Shown in pieces: positions 8,394-16,376 of a stretch of 64,000 nucleotides of DNA (the stretch's first letter is position 1; each line of letters starts with the position of its first letter). Below the pieces are notes generated by a model that made no database searches, was not told where the DNA came from, and worked only from the letters and a program-made list of their open reading frames with translations. The stretch is from Amycolatopsis pretoriensis (lineage in GTDB: Bacteria; Actinomycetota; Actinomycetes; Mycobacteriales; Pseudonocardiaceae), in the NCBI RefSeq assembly GCF_900107925.1, contig NZ_FNUJ01000003.1:248001-312000 (forward strand), in the 5' to 3' direction. A program made the position numbers and the translations under genes.

Positions 8394-9050
8394 TCAGCCC
8401 CGGAACTCGTCGGCGAGGGTGTTCCAGAACTGCAGTTCGTAGCTCTGGAACAGCCGGGCGTAGAGGTGGGCTTCGCGTTCGTCGAGCCGGTGCGCGTCGA
8501 TCCCGGCCTGGATCGCGGCGAGCGCTTGTTCTTCGATTTCCGGAACGTCCGCAGCGAAGAAGTCGAAGAACGCGCACTCGGCGTCGCCGAAGCCGTAGTG
8601 GCGGCGCATGGCCGCGGCGACGTCGGCGCAGTACCGGCCGAAGGCGGCGAAGTTCGCGTAGATCCCCGCCGCGGTCGCCGACGACTCGCCGTTCAGCGCG
8701 AGCCACGCGACGTACGCGGGGTAGGCCTGGCAGCCCGCCCGCGGCCGTTCCTTCCCGTGGTCCGGACCGGCCGCCGCGATCAACGCGTCGAGCATCCCGT
8801 TCGCCTGCTGCTCCCCCGGCGCGAGACCGCCGAAGAAGGTCCGCGCGTTCGGCTCGTCGGCGCGGGCGGCGAGCGCGTGGAAGCTGCGCCAGTCCGAGAG
8901 CGTGATCCGCTTCTCCTCCGCGGCGAGCGCGGCGAACACCGCGCGCGGCGCGCGGCCGGCGGCGAGCAGCGGGACGAGCCGGTTGTCGTCGTCGCGCGGT
9001 GCGAGCTCCGCCTGGATCTCGTCATGCAGTTTCCGAGCCGACCTCGTCAT
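8394..9050 (-). CDS. TenA/THI-4/PqqC-like protein
   Basis: A 218-residue all-helical protein. Features of the TenA/PqqC fold are seen: an N-terminal ELAPRDDDNRLVPLL helix, the AYPAYVAWLALNGES segment, an AAGIYANFAAFGRYC helix and a C-terminal YELQFWNTLADEF helix typical of the family. True thiaminase II enzymes hydrolyse pyrimidine amines, but this protein stands alone and no thiamin genes are nearby, so the reaction is uncertain. ATG 9050 is preceded by a GGGGGAA ribosome site. Confidence 0.7.
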   Translation of the reverse strand: MTRSARKLHDEIQAELAPRDDDNRLVPLLAAGRAPRAVFAALAAEEKRITLSDWRSFHALAARADEPNARTFFGGLAPGEQQANGMLDALIAAAGPDHGKERPRAGCQAYPAYVAWLALNGESSATAAGIYANFAAFGRYCADVAAAMRRHYGFGDAECAFFDFFAADVPEIEEQALAAIQAGIDAHRLDEREAHLYARLFQSYELQFWNTLADEFRG

Positions 9051-9244
9051 CGCATTCCCCCCTGGAAGTCCCCTCCATTGAACCGGAGTTCGCGCGCCGG
9101 CGCCCGTGTGCACTGTGGACAGTCGTGGGGAGCTGACCGCGAAGGGCCGGGTAAAGGGGGCGTTTGACGTGGCCGCGATTCTCTATCCACCTCGGCGGGG
9201 AGCCAATACAGTGTGGGCCATCTTCAGCACCGAGGAGGCCAGCG

Positions 9245-11101
9245 TTGACCACCCCGTCCGTCGCCGAGCAGACCGAAGGCCTGACGATCCCGCGGCTGCT
9301 GCACCGCAACGCGGTCGACTACCCGGACCTGCCGGCGATCACCTCGCTCGACATCGAAGGCAAGCCGACGCTCAGCTGGCTGGAGTTCCGCACCGCGATC
9401 GCGGAGGTCTCGCGCGGCCTCGCCGGGCTCGGGCTCGCCGCCGGCGACCGGATGCTGATCATGGCACCCGGCTGCCCGGACCACATCATCGCCGACCTCG
9501 CCGCGACGCACCTGTCCGCGATCCCGTGCACCGCCTACGCCACGCTCAGCCCGGACCAGATCCGGTACGTCGCGCGGCACAGCGCGGCCCCGGTCGTCGT
9601 GCTCGGCGGCGAGACCGAGCTGGCGCGCTGGCGGCAGGTGCTCGACGACCTCCCGGCCCTGCGCCACATCGTCGTCATGGACGAGGCCGCGATCCCCGCG
9701 GGCGACGAGCGGTTCCACTCCTTCGCTTCCGTGCGGGAACAGGGCCGGGAAGCGCTTGCCGCCGACCCCGGCTCGTTCGAGGCGTCGTGGCAGGAGATCA
9801 AGCCGGACGACCCGCTGTCGATGATCTACACGTCCGGCACGACCGGCGACCCCAAGGGCGTCGTGCTCTCGCACCGCAACGCGATCCACCAGGCGTACGC
9901 GGTGACCGAGCTGCACCACCCGCCGATGCACGCGTCGAACATCGCGTACCTGCCGCTCGCGCACATCGCCGAGCGGGAGCTGTCGATCTACCTGCCGATC
10001 GTGTGGGCCGGGCACGTGCACACGCTCGCCGACCCGGCCGGCGTCGTCGGCGCGCTCGGCCAGGTGCACCCGGAAAGCTTCTTCGGCGTCCCGCGCGTGT
10101 GGGAGAAGATGGTCGCCGGGCTGAAGAACATGCTCGGCGGCGTCCCGGAGGAGCGGCGCACGGCGTTGCTGCAGGCGAACGAGCTGCTGCAGCAGGGCTA
10201 CAAGCTGCGCAGCGCCGGGCAGCCGGTGCCCGAGGAGCTGGCCGAGAAGATCCGGCAGACCGACGAAGCCGCGCTCGCCCCGATCCGCGCGCTGCTCGGG
10301 CTCGACAAGGTGCTGGTCGCCTCCAGCGGCGCGGCCGCCCTGCCGGTCGAGATCATCTACTTCCTGGCCGGCCTCGGCGTCGAGATCTGCGAGGTCTGGG
10401 GCCTGTCCGAGACGACCGGCGCGGCGACGTCGAACTCCGGCGAGGCGTTCCGCGCGGGCACCGTCGGCAAGCCGCTCGCCGACATCGAGGTGAAGGTCGC
10501 CGAAGACGGCGAGCTGCTGGTGCGCGGCCCGATCGTCTTCCTCGGCTACCTGCAGGAGGACGGGACGATCGCCGACGCCACCGACGCCGACGGCTGGTAC
10601 GCCACCGGCGACATCGGCACGGTCGACGAAGACGGCTTCGTGACGATCACCGACCGCAAGAAGGAACTGATCATCACCTCGAGCGGCAAGAACATCGCGC
10701 CGACCCGGGTCGAGGGCCTGCTCAAGGAGCACCCGCTGATCGGCCAGGCGGTCGCGATCGGCGACGACCGGCCGTACGTGACGGCGCTGATCGTGCTCGA
10801 CGACGAGATCGCCCCCGGCTGGGCCGCGGCGAACGGCGTCGAAGCGTCGCCGGAGGAACTCGCCGACCACCCGGCCGTGCGCGCCGAGCTGGAACGCGCG
10901 GTCGAGTCGGCCAACAGCAGGCTGGCCCGGATCGAGCAGATCAAGCGCTACCACGTGCTCCCGAAGGCGTGGACGCCCGAGTCCGGCGAGCTGACCCCGA
11001 CGCTCAAGCTCAAGCGCCGGGTCATCAACGACCGCTATTCGGCCGACATCGAGGCGCTGTATGCGGCGACGCGCGACCCCGAGCCGGCGGCCGGTTCCTA
11101 G
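9245..11101 (+). CDS. long-chain fatty acid-CoA ligase (AMP-binding)
   Basis: A 618-residue adenylate-forming enzyme of the FadD15/long-chain acyl-CoA synthetase type. Core motifs: YTSGTTGDPKGVVLSHRN near residue 194 (AMP-binding P-loop), VWGLSETTGA near 385, YATGDIG near 452, DRKKELIITSSGKNIAP near 470 (hinge), and a C-terminal LTPTLKLKRR with the catalytic-lysine region. It activates fatty acids with ATP and CoA for degradation or lipid synthesis. TTG 9245 was chosen because GAGGAGG precedes it and the protein then starts normally; an ATG at 9164 adds 27 unlikely residues. Its stop shares 4 bp (CTAG) with the convergent SDR gene. Confidence 0.93.
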   Translation: MTTPSVAEQTEGLTIPRLLHRNAVDYPDLPAITSLDIEGKPTLSWLEFRTAIAEVSRGLAGLGLAAGDRMLIMAPGCPDHIIADLAATHLSAIPCTAYATLSPDQIRYVARHSAAPVVVLGGETELARWRQVLDDLPALRHIVVMDEAAIPAGDERFHSFASVREQGREALAADPGSFEASWQEIKPDDPLSMIYTSGTTGDPKGVVLSHRNAIHQAYAVTELHHPPMHASNIAYLPLAHIAERELSIYLPIVWAGHVHTLADPAGVVGALGQVHPESFFGVPRVWEKMVAGLKNMLGGVPEERRTALLQANELLQQGYKLRSAGQPVPEELAEKIRQTDEAALAPIRALLGLDKVLVASSGAAALPVEIIYFLAGLGVEICEVWGLSETTGAATSNSGEAFRAGTVGKPLADIEVKVAEDGELLVRGPIVFLGYLQEDGTIADATDADGWYATGDIGTVDEDGFVTITDRKKELIITSSGKNIAPTRVEGLLKEHPLIGQAVAIGDDRPYVTALIVLDDEIAPGWAAANGVEASPEELADHPAVRAELERAVESANSRLARIEQIKRYHVLPKAWTPESGELTPTLKLKRRVINDRYSADIEALYAATRDPEPAAGS

Positions 11102-11997
11102 GCAGTCCGGGGCGAGGTCGACTCCGTCCACTTGCGCAGCCGCGGCGGGACGCGCTTTTCCAGGCCGTAGTTCTCCAGGTGGGCGGAGAAGACCTCGTCG
11201 AACGCCTTCTGCACCGTCTCGGTGTCCCACACCGGGCGCTCGAGGATCGGCTGCTTGAGGAACGGCTGGCCCATGACGTGCAGCTGCGGGCCGTTGCACC
11301 GGATCATCTGCCCGGTGATGCCGTGCGAGCCCTCGCCGAGCAGGAACAGCACGACCGGCGCGATCCGGGCCGGCGTGCGGTCCGGCGGGCACGCGCGCAG
11401 CGAGCGTTCGGACTTCCACACCATCCGCGTGTGCGCGAGCGGGCAGACGGCGTTGACGCGGATGCCCTGCTCTTCGAGGTCCAGCGCCCAGGAGTAGGTC
11501 AGCGACGCGACCGCGCCCTTGCTCGCCGCGTACACGCCGAGCTTGCGCTGCCCGAGCGAAGCGCCCGAAGAGATGTTGACGATCGAACCGCCGGTGCCGG
11601 CGCCGACCATCGCCTTGATCGCGGCCAGGCCCGTGTTGACCACGCCCATGACGTTGACTCCGACGAGTTCGCGCGCCAGCTCGGCGTCGTCCTCCCACGG
11701 CAGGGCCTCGTAGTTCAGGCCGGCGTTGTTCACCAGCCCGTCGATCCCGCCGAACTCCTTGACGCACAGGTCCACGATCTCCTGCGCCTCTCCGGCCTCG
11801 GCCACGCTGTGCCCGCTGGCCACGGCGCGGCCGCCGTGCGCGCGGATGTTCTCCGCCGTGCGCTCGGCCAGCTCGACGTCGACGTCGTTGACGACCACCG
11901 ACCCGCCCGCCCGGGCGACGTGCACCGCGAACGCCTCACCCAGGCCACGGCCGGCGCCGGTCACCACGACCGCCTTGCCCTGCATCAACCCGTCCAT
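11098..11997 (-). CDS. SDR family oxidoreductase
   Basis: A 299-residue short-chain dehydrogenase. Seen: TGAGRGLG cofactor loop (residues 13-20), NNAG, active-site Ser in NISSGAS, and YAASK with the catalytic Tyr/Lys. The C-terminus is about 50 residues longer than a minimal SDR, as in the 3-oxoacyl reductase/HSD17B4-like group that acts on acyl-CoA intermediates. Being convergent with a fatty acyl-CoA ligase suggests, but does not prove, a lipid role. ATG 11997 has a GGGGAG ribosome site. Confidence 0.92.
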   Translation of the reverse strand: MDGLMQGKAVVVTGAGRGLGEAFAVHVARAGGSVVVNDVDVELAERTAENIRAHGGRAVASGHSVAEAGEAQEIVDLCVKEFGGIDGLVNNAGLNYEALPWEDDAELARELVGVNVMGVVNTGLAAIKAMVGAGTGGSIVNISSGASLGQRKLGVYAASKGAVASLTYSWALDLEEQGIRVNAVCPLAHTRMVWKSERSLRACPPDRTPARIAPVVLFLLGEGSHGITGQMIRCNGPQLHVMGQPFLKQPILERPVWDTETVQKAFDEVFSAHLENYGLEKRVPPRLRKWTESTSPRTA

Positions 11998-12338
11998 CGT
12001 CGTCTCCCCGCTCTGCGGCGCGCCGCCATTGGCGCGGTCCGTCCACCCCGGCCGGCTCTGCTGTCCAGTCTTGGCCCATTCGGTCCAGTGGGGCATCGTC
12101 GCGACGACGAGCGGCCGCCGCCCTGCGCCGAGCGAATCCGGTTCGATCAGCCCGGAGGTACCCGCGGGCCGGTCACGGCCAATCACCGGACCCCGAAGGG
12201 GGCGTAACCCGATCGGCTCCGAAGGGAGCTGCGCGGAGCCGTTCCGGGGACACCGGCGGGTAATCGGCGGCATACTGACAGTGCTTCCGGGCGGACGAGT
12301 GTGACTCCACCGGACGGGGTCGTCACACACGAGGCACA
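11998..12338. other. 341-bp divergent promoter region
   Basis: Lies between the divergently transcribed SDR and MFS genes. No gene or clear operator is seen. Promoters for both neighbours should be here; no confident -35/-10 pair could be assigned by eye. Confidence 0.4.
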
Positions 12339-13598
12339 ATGCGAGCGCACCCATTCACTCGATCGGGGGACGGTGGTTACGAGGTGACGACGCGCGCGAC
12401 CCCCCGCCTCCGGGCCGTCCTGGCCAACCGCGAGTTCCGCGCGCTGTGGTTCGCCGAAACGCAGTCGATGCTCGGCGACCAGCTGACCATCGTCGCGCTG
12501 GCCATCCTCGTCTTCGACCGGACCGGGTCGCCGCTGCTGTCGGCCGTCGTCTACGCGCTGACGTTCCTGCCCGCGCTCGCCGGCGGGCTCGGGTTGTCCC
12601 AGCTCGCGGACCGGTTCCCGCGGCGCGCGGTGCTCGTGTCCGGCTCGCTCGCGCAGGCCGTGCTGATCGGGCTGATGGCGCTGCCCGGGATGCCGATGGG
12701 CTGGCTGTTCGTCCTCTTCGTCCTCGCCCGGCTGGCGAACGCGCCGGGCAACGCGGCGCAGAACGCGCTCGGCCGCGAGATCTTCGGCGACGACGACGTC
12801 TACCTGCAGAGCCAGGACCTGCGTGGGATCACGAACAACACCGCGATGCTGGCCGGCCTCGCCGCCGGCGGGCTGCTGGTGACCGGCCTCGGCACGTCGT
12901 GGGCGCTGGCGATCGACGCGCTGACGTTCCTCGTCGCCGCCGTCGCCGTGCGGCTGGCGGTGCTGCGGCGACCGGCCGCGGGGGACGGCGGCGCCCCGTG
13001 GTTCGGCGCCGTCCGGCAGGTTTTCGGCGACGAACGGCTGCGGGTGCTGCTCTACCTGTCGTGGCTCGTCGGCCTCGCGGTGATCCCGGAGGGCCTCGCC
13101 GCGCCGCTCGCCGCACAGCTGGGCGCGGGCGATCAGGCGGTGGGCTGGCTGCTGGCGGCCGATCCGCTCGGCTTCGTCGTCGGGACGTTCCTGCTTTCGC
13201 GGTTCGTCTCGACGGAGCACCGGCGCCGGCTGCTGGGGGTGCTGGCCGCGCTGCCGCTGGCCGCGCTCGCGGCGTTCGCGCTGCGGCCGAGCCTCGCGGT
13301 CGCGCTGGTCCTGCTCGCGCTGGCCGGCGCGACGGGCGCGTACGTCATCACGGTGTCGGCCACGTTCATCACGTGGGTGCCCAATGACATCCGGGGCAGT
13401 GCCGGCGGGCTCTACCGCACGGGGCTGCGGGTCGCCCAGGGTGTGGGCGTGGGCATCGGCGGGCTCGTGGCCCAGTGGCTCGGGTCCGCGCACGCGACGA
13501 TCGCGCTCGCGGGGGCGGTGGGACTGCTGCTGGCGGTGCCGGTCGCGTTGTCCTGGCGCCGGGTGGGCGCCGCGGAACCGGAACCGCGGCCGTCATGA
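12339..13598 (+). CDS. MFS transporter
   Basis: A major-facilitator protein of 419 residues (about 12 membrane helices) of the drug-exporter MFS_3 / EntS type, with the usual first helix NREFRALWFAETQSMLGDQ and the helix 2-3 loop QLADRFPRRAVL. It probably exports a small molecule by proton antiport; the substrate is unknown. ATG 12339 has GAGG four bases upstream; a GTG at 12384 gives a shorter N-terminus and is a real alternative. No adjacent regulator is present. Confidence 0.87.
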   Translation: MRAHPFTRSGDGGYEVTTRATPRLRAVLANREFRALWFAETQSMLGDQLTIVALAILVFDRTGSPLLSAVVYALTFLPALAGGLGLSQLADRFPRRAVLVSGSLAQAVLIGLMALPGMPMGWLFVLFVLARLANAPGNAAQNALGREIFGDDDVYLQSQDLRGITNNTAMLAGLAAGGLLVTGLGTSWALAIDALTFLVAAVAVRLAVLRRPAAGDGGAPWFGAVRQVFGDERLRVLLYLSWLVGLAVIPEGLAAPLAAQLGAGDQAVGWLLAADPLGFVVGTFLLSRFVSTEHRRRLLGVLAALPLAALAAFALRPSLAVALVLLALAGATGAYVITVSATFITWVPNDIRGSAGGLYRTGLRVAQGVGVGIGGLVAQWLGSAHATIALAGAVGLLLAVPVALSWRRVGAAEPEPRPS

Positions 13599-13608
13599 GC
13601 GGACCGGA

Positions 13609-13629
13609 TCAGAAGTCACGGTTGGCCAT
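13609..13629 (-). CDS. possible hexapeptide ORF, copy 1 (MANRDF)
   Basis: A seven-codon frame (six residues plus TGA) with a strong ribosome site GGAGAGGTGG six bases before ATG. Its twin lies 87 bp upstream on the same strand. The ribosome-site block and the N-R-D-F codons are conserved between copies while the spacer before ATG and flanks differ, which fits selection for translation. It is antisense to nothing but abuts the end of the convergent MFS gene. Function unknown; translation is inferred, not shown. Confidence 0.35.
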   Translation of the reverse strand: MANRDF

Positions 13630-13695
13630 CGGACGCCACCTCTCCGTGCGGACAAGATCATGAACGACATTCACGGACGACAATTCGCGGGTGGT

Positions 13696-13716
13696 TCAGA
13701 AGTCGCGGTTGCGCAT
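13696..13716 (-). CDS. possible hexapeptide ORF, copy 2 (MRNRDF)
   Basis: Second of two tiny frames. ATG is preceded by GCACGGAGGTGG, a near-ideal ribosome site. Compared with copy 1, Arg4 uses a different synonymous codon (CGC versus CGT) and residue 2 is Arg instead of Ala; N-R-D-F is kept. No modifying enzyme (for example a P450 of the biarylitide type) is adjacent. Could also be a conserved RNA element rather than a gene. Confidence 0.35.
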   Translation of the reverse strand: MRNRDF

Positions 13717-13900
13717 GGGGGCCACCTCCGTGCGGGGAGAGTCTCGGAGAACCTTTTCCGCCGCGTTCCCGGCAGTTCCTCCGGGCCCTTGGCAGGCGTG
13801 TTGCTGTGGGATGATACCCGGCCGCGGAATGCGTGAACACTCTGCCAGGTACCGATGAGATTACTCAAGGCGACGACTAGGCTGGAAAGGAGGTGACCAA

Positions 13901-15331
13901 TTGCATCCAGGACCGGACGGCGACCCGCACGGGCCGGGTGACCCGGCGCCGGCGCACCGGGAAACCGAAGCGGAACGGGGCGTGACCACGGACGGGCCGG
14001 CGGCCACTACCGGTGGTCCACCGGCGACCCTCCGCGCCGACCACCCGTACCGGCCGCGCAACTGGGCGCTGTGGCGCCGCCGGCCGCCCCAGATCGCGTT
14101 CATGCTCGCGGCCCAAGCAGTCGCCCTCGCCGTTATCGCCGTGGCGTTCGCGCGGTCCCCCATTCCGTCCGGAAACGACTGGATCAATTGCGCGATCCTG
14201 GCCGCCGGGGCCACCGTGCACATCCAATTGACCCAGCGCCAGGAAGAGCGGCGACGCAGCCGCACGAAAACGGTGCTGATCGACCTGACCGCCGTCTGGA
14301 CGTTTTCCGCGGCGATGATCCTGCCGGTCCCGCTGATTCTTTTCGTCATCGCCGTCATCCGCGCGCAGCATTGGTTCATCGCGCGGCGGCCGGCCAACAA
14401 CTTCCTTTTCTCGTCGATCACGCACGGCCTCGCGGCGACGCTCGCGCACGTCACCTACACGTCGCTCGGACCGCACCTGGCGGGCTCGCCGGACTGGGGC
14501 GGCTTCCTCCGCGAGTCGGGCACGATCGTGCTCACCGGGCTCATCTACGAGGCCATCCAGATCGCGTACGTGGGCGGGGTCCTGCTGCTCGGATCCCCCG
14601 CCGGGCGCACGGTTCGTAACGTCCTCGGCAGCCCCGCCGACAACACGCTCGAAGCGATCACCATCGGCCTGGGGGCGGTGACCGCGATCCTGCTCGCCGC
14701 TGTGCCGCCGATGGTGGCGGTGATGGCCGTGGTCACCGTGGTCTTCAATCGGCTCGCGGAACTCGACCAGCTCCAGAACGACGTCCGGACCGACCCGAAA
14801 ACCGGGATTCTCAACATGCGCGGCTGGTCGGAGTCGGCCGAGCGGGCACTCGAACGGACCGCACGATCGGGTGATCAACTGGCACTGCTGATGGTCGATC
14901 TCGACCACTTCAAGTGGATTAACGACACCTATGGACATCCGGCGGGCGACGACGTGCTCCGGACGGTTGCGCAAACCCTCGACGAAGTGACGAGACCGAG
15001 CGACTTGGTCGGCCGTTTCGGGGGTGAGGAATTCCTCATTCTGCTCCCGGACATCGACGAGGAGTCGACGTGGGACGCGGCCGAACGCATACGCGTTGCC
15101 ATTGCCAAGTTGCATATCGTGACAACGGACAAGCGCGGCGATCCCGCCACGATCGCCGACCGGACCACGTCGATCGGCGTGGCCCGGCACCCCCGCCACG
15201 GGGACACGCTGGAGAGGTTGCTGCAATCGGCGGACGCGGCGGTGTACTTGGCGAAGGAGAACGGCCGCGACCAGGTGTGTTTCGCCCCGGACACCCCGGG
15301 CGGCGGCCTCCCGAGCCCCACCGAAGCCTGA
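13901..15331 (+). CDS. membrane diguanylate cyclase (GGDEF)
   Basis: A 476-residue protein: a hydrophilic Pro/Gly-rich N-terminus (about 60 residues), a membrane region with about six helices (about 65-290), and a C-terminal GGDEF domain (about 300-460). The active-site motif is GGEEF and the inhibitory I-site RPSD lies exactly five residues before it, so both c-di-GMP synthesis and product inhibition look intact. No EAL domain is present. The TTG start at 13901 is decided by a perfect AAAGGAGGTGA ribosome site. c-di-GMP controls development in actinomycetes through BldD; the input signal of the membrane part is unknown. Confidence 0.93.
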   Translation: MHPGPDGDPHGPGDPAPAHRETEAERGVTTDGPAATTGGPPATLRADHPYRPRNWALWRRRPPQIAFMLAAQAVALAVIAVAFARSPIPSGNDWINCAILAAGATVHIQLTQRQEERRRSRTKTVLIDLTAVWTFSAAMILPVPLILFVIAVIRAQHWFIARRPANNFLFSSITHGLAATLAHVTYTSLGPHLAGSPDWGGFLRESGTIVLTGLIYEAIQIAYVGGVLLLGSPAGRTVRNVLGSPADNTLEAITIGLGAVTAILLAAVPPMVAVMAVVTVVFNRLAELDQLQNDVRTDPKTGILNMRGWSESAERALERTARSGDQLALLMVDLDHFKWINDTYGHPAGDDVLRTVAQTLDEVTRPSDLVGRFGGEEFLILLPDIDEESTWDAAERIRVAIAKLHIVTTDKRGDPATIADRTTSIGVARHPRHGDTLERLLQSADAAVYLAKENGRDQVCFAPDTPGGGLPSPTEA

Positions 15332-15334
15332 CGC

Positions 15335-16252
15335 TCACGAGGGCGTGCGGCCGGGTGCGTCGGCCAGCCGGACCGTGAGTTCGCGCTTCACCAGCACCTC
15401 CGCCGACGTCCCGTGCGCCACCGCCGACGCCAGCCGCAGGCTCTCGCCCCGGTACCCCGCCGACTCCAGCCGCAGGACCGTCGCCCCCGGGGCCGGGCGT
15501 GGGTGGCACCAGTGGCGCACCACCCCGGTGCCCTCCGGGTCCTTGCCCACGATCAAGTACTCGTACCCCAGGTCGTCCGTCACCCGGCCGAGGCCGTTCC
15601 ACCACAGCGCCCGCAGGACCGGAGCGTCGCCGGCCAGTTCCACCGGGGGATCCGCCAGGACGTCGACCCGGAAGCCGCCGTCGCCCACCCGCAGCGACCG
15701 GGCCTCCAGGAAACCGGCCACGCCGGCGACCTCGACGGCCTCGCCGTCCGCCGATGCCCGCGGCAGCAGCGCCGCCACCGCCAGCTCCGCCGCGTGCCGC
15801 CCGTCGGCCGCGTCCGGGACCAGCGGCACCCCCCGGAGCGAGGCGGCCAGCAACCGGGCACCCGTCGCCGACGCCCAGCCCAGCGCCGCCGCCCGCAACC
15901 CCGGCTCCGCCCGGACCCGCGACAGCTGGGGGCCGCGTCCGCTGAACCGGGCCGCGCGCACCAGCCGGGCCGCCTCCGGTGCTTCCGAGCCGAACAGGCC
16001 CGTCATCGCCCGGTCGAGCGCCCGCGACTGCGCGGCCAGCACCACCCGCACCACCGTCCCCGGCCGCGCGGAAGCCAGCTCCGCCGGCGCGCACGCACGC
16101 AACGCCCGCGCCAGCACGCGCAGGTCCGGGGAGGCCGGCGAGCGCAACGCCGCGCCGGGAGCGAGCCGGCGCAACGCGCACACCGTGTTCTCCACGGGCA
16201 CCACAAGCGAGCCCACCGCACGCCCTCCCGGTCGCCGCACCCCCGCCGTCAT
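15335..16252 (-). CDS. conserved hypothetical protein, 305 aa
   Basis: No family was recognised. The 305 residues are mostly alpha/beta with no signal peptide or membrane helix; an Ala/Arg-rich helical N-terminal half (to about 190) is followed by a beta-rich half with the fairly distinctive LRALWWNGLGRVTDDLGYEYL segment and a WCHPRPAPG loop. ATG 16252 has GGGGAGA directly upstream. The gene ends 3 bp from the convergent diguanylate cyclase and is divergent from the phospholipase fusion, with 124 bp between. Real coding is supported by codon usage and the ribosome site. Confidence 0.75.
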   Translation of the reverse strand: MTAGVRRPGGRAVGSLVVPVENTVCALRRLAPGAALRSPASPDLRVLARALRACAPAELASARPGTVVRVVLAAQSRALDRAMTGLFGSEAPEAARLVRAARFSGRGPQLSRVRAEPGLRAAALGWASATGARLLAASLRGVPLVPDAADGRHAAELAVAALLPRASADGEAVEVAGVAGFLEARSLRVGDGGFRVDVLADPPVELAGDAPVLRALWWNGLGRVTDDLGYEYLIVGKDPEGTGVVRHWCHPRPAPGATVLRLESAGYRGESLRLASAVAHGTSAEVLVKRELTVRLADAPGRTPS

Positions 16253-16376
16253 TCTCCCCGGCTCGAAGCGGGGAAGGAACGTAAGAAGGGGCAGTCCGAG
16301 CGCCACCCGATCGGGCAACGCGATTCCGGGGGTTAGCCCCGTGTCGCCGCCGGGACGGGGCTGGCACCCTGGGACC

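Noticed and set aside
13878..13883. TAGGCT as -10 box of the diguanylate cyclase gene
   Set aside because: Transcription from it would start inside the perfect ribosome site, so it is probably coincidental.
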